Positions 47,104 through 54,976 of a stretch of DNA of 64,000 nucleotides are shown one piece after another. Source of the stretch: Salinactinospora qingdaonensis (GTDB lineage: Bacteria; Actinomycetota; Actinomycetes; Streptosporangiales; Streptosporangiaceae). A program made the translations under genes and the position numbers. The stretch's first letter is position 1; the number at the start of each line of letters is the position of its first letter. The stretch spans positions 62,001 to 126,000 of the forward strand of contig NZ_BAABDD010000001.1 in assembly GCF_039539445.1 (NCBI RefSeq), given 5' to 3'. The notes below the pieces were generated by a model, which saw only the letters and a program-made list of their open reading frames with translations, did not search any database and was not told the DNA's origin.

Positions 47104-47177
47104 CGGCGGGCCGCCGTGCCCACAGCGACCGTCCGCGCCAACTGACGCGAAACCATGGAAAGAAGTCTTAGCGCCCT

Positions 47178-48590
47178 ATGAGCGCCCCTAAGAACGCGCG
47201 GGCGGTCGACCAGCCGCCGCTGAAGAACGGGAACGGTATGCCGCCCTGGCTGCCGCGAGCCTTGATCCTCGCGGTGGGCACTATCGCCGTCTTCGGAGCC
47301 GCGTGGTGGCTATTCACCCGGCTCAAGGGCCTGCTCATCCTGCTGTTGATCTCGCTTTTCCTCGCCTTGGCGCTGGAGCCCGCGGTGAACTGGCTGCACC
47401 GGCACCGGTGGCCACGCGGCCTGGCCACCGGCGTGGTGATGACGATCGGCGTCTTGCTGGTGGGGGCGTTCCTGACCGTGCTCAGCTCGATGCTGCTTGG
47501 GCAGGTGCTGGCCTTCGTCGACGAAGTCCCCGCTATGACGCGGGCCGTGCTGCGCTGGGTCAACGCGACGTTTCAGACCGACTTCTCCCCCACCACCCTG
47601 CTCAGTGAGATCTCCAGCGCCACCGGGCTGGTGGAGCAGTACGCCTCAGGGGTGGCCGGCAACGTGTTGGGCGCGGGGACCACCGTTTTGACCCTGTTGT
47701 TCAACGGGCTGACGATCGCGCTGTTCACCTTCTACCTGTGCGCTGACGGGCCGCGCTTCCGGCGCACCATCTGCTCGGTGCTGCCACCGCGTACGCAGCG
47801 CGAGGTGCTGCGCGCGTGGGAGATCGCCATCAGCAAGACCGGCGGCTACATCTACTCGCGCGCACTGCTGGCCTTGGTGTGTGGCGTCGCTCACTATTTC
47901 GTGTTCGTTGTGCTCGGGGTGGAGTTCGCGTTCGCGCTGGCACTGTGGGTCGGGGTGTTCTCGCAGTTCATCCCGACTGTGGGGACCTACATCGGCGGGG
48001 CGGTTCCGGTGCTGGTCGCCCTGCTGGAAGGACCATGGCAAGCAGTGTGGGTCCTGGCGTTCATCACCCTTTACCAACAGTTCGAGAACTACCTGCTCCA
48101 GCCGCGCATCACCGCCAAGACCTTGGATATGCACCCGGCCGTGGCCTTCGCGTCGGTGATCGCGGGCGCGGCCATCCTCGGCGCGCCGGGAGCGCTGCTG
48201 GCACTGCCGGCCGGAGCCAGTATGCAGGCGTTCTTGAGCATCTACATCCGGCGCTACAAGGTCGAGGAGCACCCGCTGCTCGACGCGCCCGCCGAGGGCG
48301 AGGATGCTGCGGAAGCTGCCGAGCGCACAACCGAGCCCCGGTCGGCGGCAGCCTCGGCCGACACCGGCGCAGGCGGCGCAGGCGGCGCAGCCGCCGACAC
48401 GCCCGAAGCGCCGGGGGGAGGCGACACCGCCGAGGAGCCCGACGAGCCGGCCGAGGAGCAGGACGGGCACCGCAGCCCCGTTTCGGCCATTACCAAAAAT
48501 GGTAAAGCCATCTGGACGGCCTGGCTCGCCCGAGAGAGGAACCGGATCGCCCGGCTCACCCGCGACAGAAAGCGAACCCCGCGGGGGTAA
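47178..48590 (+). CDS. AI-2E family transporter
   Basis: 470 residues with about seven to eight transmembrane helices. The family pattern is clear: FLALALEPAVNWLHRHRWPRG, an amphipathic central loop, FSQFIPTVGTYIGGAVPVLVALLEGP and NYLLQPRITAKTLDMHPAVAFASVIAGAA. A C-terminal low-complexity Ala/Glu/Asp-rich domain (about 360-435) precedes a basic tail (RNRIARLTRDRKRTPRG). Members export small molecules or act as Na+/H+ antiporters; the cargo here is unknown. Confidence 0.88.
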   Translation: MSAPKNARAVDQPPLKNGNGMPPWLPRALILAVGTIAVFGAAWWLFTRLKGLLILLLISLFLALALEPAVNWLHRHRWPRGLATGVVMTIGVLLVGAFLTVLSSMLLGQVLAFVDEVPAMTRAVLRWVNATFQTDFSPTTLLSEISSATGLVEQYASGVAGNVLGAGTTVLTLLFNGLTIALFTFYLCADGPRFRRTICSVLPPRTQREVLRAWEIAISKTGGYIYSRALLALVCGVAHYFVFVVLGVEFAFALALWVGVFSQFIPTVGTYIGGAVPVLVALLEGPWQAVWVLAFITLYQQFENYLLQPRITAKTLDMHPAVAFASVIAGAAILGAPGALLALPAGASMQAFLSIYIRRYKVEEHPLLDAPAEGEDAAEAAERTTEPRSAAASADTGAGGAGGAAADTPEAPGGGDTAEEPDEPAEEQDGHRSPVSAITKNGKAIWTAWLARERNRIARLTRDRKRTPRG

Positions 48591-48738
48591 CGTGCTTTCG
48601 GACACACGACGGGAAGCCGCCGGAGATCGGTCGGGTTTTGGTTTTGATGACAACAGTTTGTATGAACTCCTTGCACGAACCGGTTCCCTCACGAGGGGTC
48701 GGGCACGCATACTCGCGGAGGGAGGGGGGACGTCGACT

Positions 48739-49263
48739 ATGAGACAGGAGCTCACCGCTCTTTGCTGCGAGTGCGGAGCCATCCGCAAGGTCAGCTCATA
48801 TCGAGGCATCGGTGAGGCGCAATCGGCCTACGGGTTGGCCCGGTGCGTGGTGTGGCGCAAGTGTCGCCCCTGTGAGCGCTATACCTACCACGCCTACCTG
48901 CGCGACGACGCCGAGCGCGACGAACTTGAGGATGCGTTGAAACTCGACGACGCGCTGGCGACCGAAGCGCTTGAAGAAGAGATCGAACAACTGCGGCTGT
49001 GCGGGGTGGAGATCGGTCACGCCCCCGTGCCCGCCATCGTCGACGGGCAGCCGGTAGGTATGGTGACCCAGCGGCTCACCGACCGGTCGTATGCCATCGT
49101 GCTCGACCCGGGGGCCTCAGTGGTGGCCCGGCTCAAGCTCATCGACATGATGTGGAACGAGCTCTCGATCGGGGGGCACGCGGATCGTTGGTACATCCAG
49201 CCCTCCGACGACGACTCCCCCGGCTACGCCGTGCGGCTGTTCGGCTACCGCGGTCGCGACTGA
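48739..49263 (+). CDS. Zinc-ribbon-containing uncharacterised protein (DUF6315-type)
   Basis: 174 residues. A four-cysteine ribbon opens the protein (CCECGAIRK ... RKCRPCERYTYHAY). An acidic helix follows (DDAERDELEDALKLDDALATEALEEEIEQL), then a mixed alpha/beta region ending in VRLFGYRGRD. Protein function unknown. ATG 48739 has a purine-rich GGAGGGGGGA upstream, and the frame continues upstream without good coding character. Confidence 0.7.
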   Translation: MRQELTALCCECGAIRKVSSYRGIGEAQSAYGLARCVVWRKCRPCERYTYHAYLRDDAERDELEDALKLDDALATEALEEEIEQLRLCGVEIGHAPVPAIVDGQPVGMVTQRLTDRSYAIVLDPGASVVARLKLIDMMWNELSIGGHADRWYIQPSDDDSPGYAVRLFGYRGRD

Positions 49264-49420
49264 GCCGCCCCACCCCGCCCTGCGGCCCCACTCCACGGGC
49301 CACCACGGCCCCCCGCCCACCGCGGGGGCCACTTCCCCATTCCCACCGCCGACCGGGCCACCGGCGCGCCACGCCCGCCCCGCCGCCTCCCGCCGGAGCG
49401 GGAAGCGCTGTCGAGGCCCG

Positions 49421-51526
49421 TCAGTGGCGCGCGGCGGCGGCTGCCGCCTCATCGAGGCGTTTCAGGGCGGCTCGGGCCACCTGGGCGTCAGTAGTGGCCC
49501 AGTACGGGGGGAGCGAGGAACGCAGGAATCCGCTGTAGCGTGCGGTCGCTAGGCGAGGATCGAGCACCGCGACCACTCCCTTGTCGGTGACCGACCGCAG
49601 TAGCCGCCCCGTTCCCTGCGCCAGCAGCAGCGCCGCGTGGGTGGCGGCCACCGCCATGAATCCGTTGCCCCCGCGCGCCCCCACAGCGCGCTGGCGCGCC
49701 GAGGCCAGCGGATCGTCGGGACGCGGAAAGGGCAACCGGTCGACGATCACCAGTTGCAGAGCGGGCCCGGGAACGTCGACCCCCTGCCACAGCGAGAGCG
49801 TGCCGAACAGGCAAGCGCGCTCATCCTCGGCGAACTCGCGCACCAACTGGCCTGTGGAGTCCTCGCCTTGACACAGGATCGGATGATCGAGCCGTTCCCG
49901 TAGCTCCTCGGTGGCCTGGGTGGCCGCGCGCATCGAGGAGAACAGCCCCAGGGTGCGCCCGCCGGCGGCCCCGATGAGCTCGGCGATCTCGTCAAGGTAG
50001 CGGGAGTCGAGGCCGTCGCGTCCAGGCGGGGGCAGGTGGGTGGCGACGTAGAGGATGCCGCTGCGGGCGTGGTCGAAGGGAGAGCCCACGTCGATACCGC
50101 GCCAGCGCGGGAGGGGGCGGGCCTCGGCCGTATCGTCGGAGGCGACGTCCTCCTCACCGGTGGCCGCCGCGCCCCCGGCGTGCGCTTCCTCGGCCTCGCC
50201 GGTACTCGGCTGGGCGTCAGCGCCCTCAGCCCCCAGCCCCCATTGGCTGGCCAGCGCGGTGAACGATCCCCCCAAAGCGAGCGTGGCGGAGGTGAGGACG
50301 GTGGTGCGCTCGCCGAACAGCTTCTCGCGCAGCAGTCCACCAACACTCAGGGGAGCCACGTGCAGGCTCGGGGAGCGTGCGCCGCTCTTCGTCAACCACA
50401 CGATGTCGGTGCGGTCGCGCAGCGGCGGCTCGAAGGACTCCAGGACGCGTACGGCAGTGTCGTGGACCTCTTCCAGCGCCGACAGCGCGAGCTTGCGCGC
50501 CGAGTTGACTTCCGGGTCCTCGGTCGTGGTGCCGCCGTTGTTATCGGTGCCGATGGCAGAGACACAGCCGTGGGCGGCGTCGCGCACACCGGCCACGGCC
50601 CCGGCCAAAGCCTCGGGCAGGTGGTCGATGCGTCCCGGCTCGGCGTCGGTGAAGACCATGGCCAGCCCGTCGCCGGACTCGGTCAGCCGCTCGGTGAGCT
50701 CGGGCTCGCACAGCCGCGAGGCGCGCTTGGCGGCCGTGGCCACAGCCTTCTCGGTGAGCAGGCCGGTGGCCATGGAGGTGACGCGGTCGACGAGCTCGTG
50801 GGCCTCGTCGATCACCAGCACGTGGTGCTCGGGCAAGATGTTGTGGTTCTGGGTGGCGTCGATGGCCAGCAGCGCGTGGTTGGTGACGACGACGTCGACC
50901 TCCCCGGCCTCGGCCCGTGCCTGCTCGGCGAAGCACTCCTGGCCGAACGGGCAGGCGCCGGCGCCCAGGCACTCGTTGGCGGTGACCGAGACCTGCCGCC
51001 AGGCGAGGTCGCTGACCCCGGGGACCAGTTCGTCGCGGTCGCCGCTGATGGTCTCCTCGGACCACTCGTGCAGCCGTTTGATCTGGCGGCCCAGCGAAGA
51101 CAGGGCGCGCGGGTCGAACAGTTCCGCCTCGTCGGGATCGGTTTCGGAGGCGGTTTGCAGGCGGTGGCGACACAGGTAGTTGCGCCGCCCTTTGAGGATG
51201 GCGAAAGTGGGTTCGCGCCCCAGCATCGGGGTGAGTGCGCCGGCCAGGCGGGGCAGGTCGCGTTCGATGAGTTGGCGCTGGAGCGCGATGGTGGCCGTGG
51301 AGACGACGACCGGCGAACCGGAGGCCAGGGCGTGGCGCAGTGCCGGCACCAGATAGGCCAGCGACTTTCCGGTTCCGGTTCCGGCTTGAACGACAAGGTG
51401 CTCCTCGGCTTCGATGGCCTGGGCCACGGCTTCGGCCATCGTCACCTGGCCCTCGCGGCGTTGCCCGCCCAGTGAATCGACCGCGGCGGTGAGGAGTTCG
51501 TCGACGTCGGGGAGATCAGCAGCCAC
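49421..51526 (-). CDS. dinG: DinG-family ATP-dependent DNA helicase
   Basis: 701-residue superfamily 2 XPD/DinG-type helicase. Walker A is QAGTGTGKS (48-55) and the DEAH box is VIDEAHELVDRV. Motif VI reads QGTGRLLRS near the C-terminus. Cysteines in YLCRHRL, GACPFGQECF and neighbours can form the Fe-S cluster needed for 5'-3' unwinding of R-loops and forks. An acidic insertion (residues about 440-485) separates the last motifs. GTG 51526 is chosen because homology starts there; the Shine-Dalgarno is weak. The frame is open to 52396 but the upstream part is the reverse frame of the DUF427 gene. Confidence 0.9.
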   Translation of the reverse strand: MAADLPDVDELLTAAVDSLGGQRREGQVTMAEAVAQAIEAEEHLVVQAGTGTGKSLAYLVPALRHALASGSPVVVSTATIALQRQLIERDLPRLAGALTPMLGREPTFAILKGRRNYLCRHRLQTASETDPDEAELFDPRALSSLGRQIKRLHEWSEETISGDRDELVPGVSDLAWRQVSVTANECLGAGACPFGQECFAEQARAEAGEVDVVVTNHALLAIDATQNHNILPEHHVLVIDEAHELVDRVTSMATGLLTEKAVATAAKRASRLCEPELTERLTESGDGLAMVFTDAEPGRIDHLPEALAGAVAGVRDAAHGCVSAIGTDNNGGTTTEDPEVNSARKLALSALEEVHDTAVRVLESFEPPLRDRTDIVWLTKSGARSPSLHVAPLSVGGLLREKLFGERTTVLTSATLALGGSFTALASQWGLGAEGADAQPSTGEAEEAHAGGAAATGEEDVASDDTAEARPLPRWRGIDVGSPFDHARSGILYVATHLPPPGRDGLDSRYLDEIAELIGAAGGRTLGLFSSMRAATQATEELRERLDHPILCQGEDSTGQLVREFAEDERACLFGTLSLWQGVDVPGPALQLVIVDRLPFPRPDDPLASARQRAVGARGGNGFMAVAATHAALLLAQGTGRLLRSVTDKGVVAVLDPRLATARYSGFLRSSLPPYWATTDAQVARAALKRLDEAAAAAARH

Positions 51527-51614
51527 GAGGGAGACAGTACCGGTCCGCGGTGACGCCCGGTGCGGATACGCACAAGCCGTCTCCCGACGCGAGGCGGCAC
51601 CCCTGGTCAAACGG

Positions 51615-52409
51615 TCAGGGTTGCTCTTCCCGAGCGATGGTGAGTTCGTCATGGTTGAAGCAGACGTACTCGCGGACGTCGTGGGCGTCTTTGAGCGGGT
51701 GGTTGTAGGACCACGCGGCGTCGGCCAGCTCGCGCTCCCCCACGCGCACGTTCCAATAAGATGCCTCACCCTTGTAAGGACACCGGGTGCGGGTGCGGCT
51801 GGGGACGAGCAGGTCGCTGTGGATTCCCTCCGGCGGCAAGTAGTAGCGGTTGGGCAGCCCCGTCTCCGAGAGCACCTTCGGGTAACTGCTGACGGCGACG
51901 ACCTCCTCTCCCAGTGAGACTCGTACGATGTCGCTGGATTGCCGGACGTCGACCCGGTGGAAGGGGTCGCGCAGGTGCGCGTGCACCTTCTCCTCCTCGT
52001 CGTACCAGGCATGGGCGGCGCTCCAGTACATGGCCGCCAGCCCGCGCAACCACCGCGCGGCCGGGACCGGGTCCAGGTAGCTCCAGACCGCGTTGTGGGC
52101 CACGGCGTCCCCCACGCGCAGCGTCCAGTAGGACGCCTCGCCTTTGAAGGGACAGTGGGTGGTGTGCTCGGTGGCCACGAGCAGCGATTCCGCGATGTCG
52201 TCCCACGGGAAGTAGAACACGGGGAGCAGGTTCGACTCGTGCAGCAAGAACCCCTGCCGGGAGTCCACGACGGTCCGGCCGCCGAACTCCGCGCGGACCC
52301 GGCGGGGGAACTGGTGTAGGTAGAGGCAGCGTTCGGGGGAGTCAATGTGGTAATTGACCCTCGTGGACGCGTCAGGGGCCAGGGGGCCGCCGCCACGTGT
52401 CAGGGACAT
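51615..52409 (-). CDS. Tandem DUF427 protein
   Basis: 264 residues with two DUF427 beta-barrel domains. Each carries the family signature: CPFKGEASYW in domain 1 (about 86) and CPYKGEASYW in domain 2 (about 210), with VFYFPWDDI-type strands between. DUF427 proteins are small cytoplasmic proteins of unclear function. ATG 52409 has GGAGATCGGG upstream. It precedes the DinG gene on the same strand by 88 bp. Confidence 0.88.
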   Translation of the reverse strand: MSLTRGGGPLAPDASTRVNYHIDSPERCLYLHQFPRRVRAEFGGRTVVDSRQGFLLHESNLLPVFYFPWDDIAESLLVATEHTTHCPFKGEASYWTLRVGDAVAHNAVWSYLDPVPAARWLRGLAAMYWSAAHAWYDEEEKVHAHLRDPFHRVDVRQSSDIVRVSLGEEVVAVSSYPKVLSETGLPNRYYLPPEGIHSDLLVPSRTRTRCPYKGEASYWNVRVGERELADAAWSYNHPLKDAHDVREYVCFNHDELTIAREEQP

Positions 52410-52564
52410 GGCCCGATCTCCTCTCCGAGGTGGTGGGTGGTGTCGGTGGGGCGCGTGTGAGCCCTTGTCCTTTCCCTTCCCGCTGGCGACGATTTCGTGC
52501 CCGTCGATCGCGGCCGGTTGGGTCCGGACCAGTACGCGCCCGGCCGACGGGCGCGGCCGGGCAA

Positions 52565-52570
52565 TAGGCT
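52565..52570 (+). promoter_or_regulatory. Probable -10 element upstream of speD
   Basis: TAGGCT ending six bases before an in-frame GTG at 52577. Either the mRNA starts here and speD has a 120-base 5' leader to GTG 52697, or a leaderless form adds 40 low-complexity residues. Confidence 0.35.
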
Positions 52571-52696
52571 GAAAACGTGGGGGCGGGGTGGGGTAGGGGC
52601 ATCTGGACCGGGCGAGGCTGGGCACCGTCGGCAGAGGATGGGCCGACCCGAGACGCTGTCGTGGGGGCGCTGCCGCGAGGAGAACCGGGAGACGTG

Positions 52697-53080
52697 GTGA
52701 CCGAGACAGAGACAACTGCGGCGGGCAACGTCATCGGGGTGGACGAACTGTGCTCCTATGCGGTCGACATCTCCGTGACCAACAGGGGCGTGCTCACCGA
52801 CGAGGCGAGTCTGCGGGATGCGCTGCGCCGCGCTGCCCGCGCGGGAGAGGCGAGAATCCTCGGCGAGTCGTCGCACATCTTCGCCAACGGCGCGGTGACG
52901 ATCGCGCTGGTGCTGTCCAAGTCGCACCTGAGCATCCACACGTGGCCGGAGTTCTCCCTGGCCAACATCGACTTCTTGACCTATGGCCGGCGCAGCGCCG
53001 AGGCGATGCTGGCCGAGATCCGGCGCTGCCTGTCGCCGGCGCGCGTGAGCATCACCCGGCTGTCGCGCGCCGCCCCCTGA
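52697..53080 (+). CDS. speD: Divergent S-adenosylmethionine decarboxylase homologue (SpeD/SpeH)
   Basis: 127-residue class 1B AdoMetDC homologue, the size of a self-processing pyruvoyl enzyme. Motif SHLSIHTWPEF (76-86) aligns with the Thermotoga maritima processing site ESHLTIHTWPE: Ser76 would become the pyruvoyl group and His81 matches His68. Two key positions differ: the residue before the cleavage site is Lys75, not Glu62, and the catalytic Cys83 is replaced by Tyr96 (DFLTYGRR). Processing or substrate may therefore be altered. GTG 52697 has GGGAG upstream. It opens the polyamine/ACP gene group. Confidence 0.82.
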   Translation: MTETETTAAGNVIGVDELCSYAVDISVTNRGVLTDEASLRDALRRAARAGEARILGESSHIFANGAVTIALVLSKSHLSIHTWPEFSLANIDFLTYGRRSAEAMLAEIRRCLSPARVSITRLSRAAP

Positions 53081-53189
53081 CGGTTGCCGGGCAGGGCAGC
53101 ACCGACCGGCCGGATCTGCTCCACCGAGAGCCCACGGGCCGCTACCGGAGCCGGAATCGTCGGCGCCAAAGCCCCACCGGGGGTCTCTG

Positions 53190-53195
53190 TATACT
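53190..53195 (+). promoter_or_regulatory. -10 element before the bpsA leader
   Basis: TATACT, the best -10 match in this gap. A start about seven bases later would fall at or just before ATG 53206 of the 10-codon frame. Confidence 0.45.
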
Positions 53196-53205
53196 TCCTT
53201 GCATC

Positions 53206-53238
53206 ATGTGGATCAGCCTGAGTGAAGTCCTGCTGTGA
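53206..53238 (+). CDS. 10-codon leader reading frame (MWISLSEVLL) overlapping bpsA
   Basis: ATG TGG ATC AGC CTG AGT GAA GTC CTG CTG TGA. Its TGA overlaps the GTG of bpsA (GTGA). Located directly behind a -10 element, so it could be translated from a leaderless or near-leaderless mRNA and couple to bpsA. Its reality is not proven; it is listed because the overlap is exact and the spacing is right. Confidence 0.35.
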   Translation: MWISLSEVLL

Positions 53239-54476
53239 GCACTGCGCAGGAAAACCTGCCGCAGCAGCCGGCGGCCGTACTCGCCGAGATCTCCGAGGCC
53301 ATCGGCCTTCAGGAAGGCGCGGCGGGAGTTCGTGCTGTGGTTTGGGCGTTTCACCAGGTCGGAGCGGCCTCTACCCGCGAGGTGAGCCGGCGTACTGGCC
53401 TGCCGGTGCCGATCGCCGCCGCGATCGGCAACGAGTTGCGCCGGCGTGGCCTGCTAGGGCGGGAGCGTCCTTCGCGGCTGACCGAGGCCGGCACAGCGCT
53501 GCTGGGGGAACGGGGAGCGCCGCCCAAGGTTGAGGTGGCCTGCGCGGCCTGTGCGGGCACAGAGATCACGATCCCCGCGAAGCTGCGGGAGGCGGTCAGC
53601 CGGCTGGCGGATATCGCAGCCGAGGGCCCCGGAGCCGATCTCGCGCTCGATCAGTCCCACTGCACCCCTGAGACAAAGGTGCGGCGGGTCCTGGCGCTGC
53701 TGCGGGCGGGCGTGCTGCCGGGAAATTCGCTGCTGCTGGTCGGCGACGACGACCTGATCTCGCTGGCGGTAGGGGTCGTGGGCGAGGTACTGGGGGTTCG
53801 GCTTACCGAGCGGCTCGCGGTCGCCGACATCTCCCCGGAGATCCTGGAGTTCATCTCCGAGCGCGCCACCTCCCTGGGGGTACCAGTAGAGGTGGCTGAG
53901 CACGACCTGCGCGAGCCGTTGCCGGTCCGACTGCGCCACAGCTTTGACGCAGCCATGACCGATCCGCCCTACACGGCCGAAGGGGCCAAGCTGTTCCTGT
54001 CGCGGGTGATCGAAGGGCTGCGCCCCGGCCCCGCCCACAACGTCTTCCTCTCCTTTGGCGCCAAAGCGCCCACGGAGATGCTCGACGTGCAGCGCGCTAT
54101 CACCGACCTGGGGCTGGTGACTCACGGCCTGATCCGCAATTTCAACGAGTACGAGGGCAGCGGCATCCTGGGCGGGACCGGTTTCCTACAGCACCTCCTC
54201 ACTACCGACGCGACGGCGCCGCTGTTTTTCGAGGGCTACCAGGGCCCGCTCTACACGAGGGACAAGCGTGGCCGGCAGCGCCAGTACATCTGCGTGTCGT
54301 GCGAGGCGCTGATCCCCGTCGGGGCGGGAGCGCGCTGGAACGCGGTCGCCGAGCTACAGCAGGCCGGTTGCCCTAACTGCGGGAAGGGGCCGTTTCGACC
54401 GGGCCGGCTGGTCGAGCCGGCCGCGAGCGGCAGTGAGGACGCCGGTGCTGACCGCGACGCCCGGCAACACGATTGA
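53235..54476 (+). CDS. bpsA: N4-bis(aminopropyl)spermidine synthase (branched-polyamine synthase BpsA)
   Basis: 413-residue BpsA-family aminopropyltransferase. It has an N-terminal winged-helix domain (STREVSRRTGLPVPI near 46-60), the GDDD motif at 170-173, and DPPYT at 243-247, the family's catalytic loop. The Rossmann core lies between. BpsA adds two aminopropyl groups from decarboxylated AdoMet to the same nitrogen of spermidine. It has a C-terminal extension with a CxxC...CxxC zinc ribbon (Cys353, 356, 379, 382) and an inner CxxC (103, 106). The Shine-Dalgarno is weak; the TGA of a 10-codon leader overlaps the GTG. Followed by coupled genes. Confidence 0.88.
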   Translation: MSTAQENLPQQPAAVLAEISEAIGLQEGAAGVRAVVWAFHQVGAASTREVSRRTGLPVPIAAAIGNELRRRGLLGRERPSRLTEAGTALLGERGAPPKVEVACAACAGTEITIPAKLREAVSRLADIAAEGPGADLALDQSHCTPETKVRRVLALLRAGVLPGNSLLLVGDDDLISLAVGVVGEVLGVRLTERLAVADISPEILEFISERATSLGVPVEVAEHDLREPLPVRLRHSFDAAMTDPPYTAEGAKLFLSRVIEGLRPGPAHNVFLSFGAKAPTEMLDVQRAITDLGLVTHGLIRNFNEYEGSGILGGTGFLQHLLTTDATAPLFFEGYQGPLYTRDKRGRQRQYICVSCEALIPVGAGARWNAVAELQQAGCPNCGKGPFRPGRLVEPAASGSEDAGADRDARQHD

Positions 54477-54478
54477 TT

Positions 54479-54976
54479 GTGACGAAGGTGGATACACACA
54501 ACGAGGCTGCGGACTTCACCGTACGGCCGGCCGAAGAGCACGACCTGCCGCGGCTAGCCGAGTTCGAGGCGGAGATCGCGCGGATCTCCTTCGCCGAGGA
54601 CGCCATCGACGACCTTGAGGTCCAGCAGAAGAAGCTGGCTAAGGCGATGGCCAAATCCCCCGATGGCATGTTCGTGGCCTGTCGAGGTGGGGAGCCCGCC
54701 AGCGGGTGGCTGTGGATTACCGTGAACACCAACCCGATGTCGGGGCAGCGCTACGCCAACTTCCGCTCTTTGGCCGTAGCGCCCATCCCTGAACGTTCGG
54801 AGGTGGGCGAGTTGCTGTTGGCCACTGGCCTGGACTTCGTCGATTTGCACGGGGTAACCGAGGTCGTGGGCAAGGTGCACGCCAGTAACACAGCGATGCG
54901 CACGCTGTACCGCAAGTTCGGTTTCACCGCGACACACCTGACCATGAAACTCGACCGGCGGGAACGAGCCGAGTAA
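54479..54976 (+). CDS. GNAT N-acyltransferase
   Basis: 165-residue GCN5-related acyltransferase. The acyl-CoA loop is around RSLAVAPIPERSEVGELL; the last helix-strand pair is TAMRTLYRKFGFTATHLTM. The start is GTG 54479, two bases after the bpsA stop; a TTG at 54473 overlaps bpsA. Its stop (TAA) is directly followed by the ATG of the FkbH-like gene. From its position the acceptor could be a polyamine amine or a glyceryl-ACP-related intermediate; this is inference. Confidence 0.82.
   Translation: MTKVDTHNEAADFTVRPAEEHDLPRLAEFEAEIARISFAEDAIDDLEVQQKKLAKAMAKSPDGMFVACRGGEPASGWLWITVNTNPMSGQRYANFRSLAVAPIPERSEVGELLLATGLDFVDLHGVTEVVGKVHASNTAMRTLYRKFGFTATHLTMKLDRRERAE

Noticed and set aside
51527..52396. 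N-terminal extension of the DinG frame through the DUF427 gene
   Set aside because: The frame is open only by chance; the sequence matches DUF427 in another frame and helicase homology begins at 51526.
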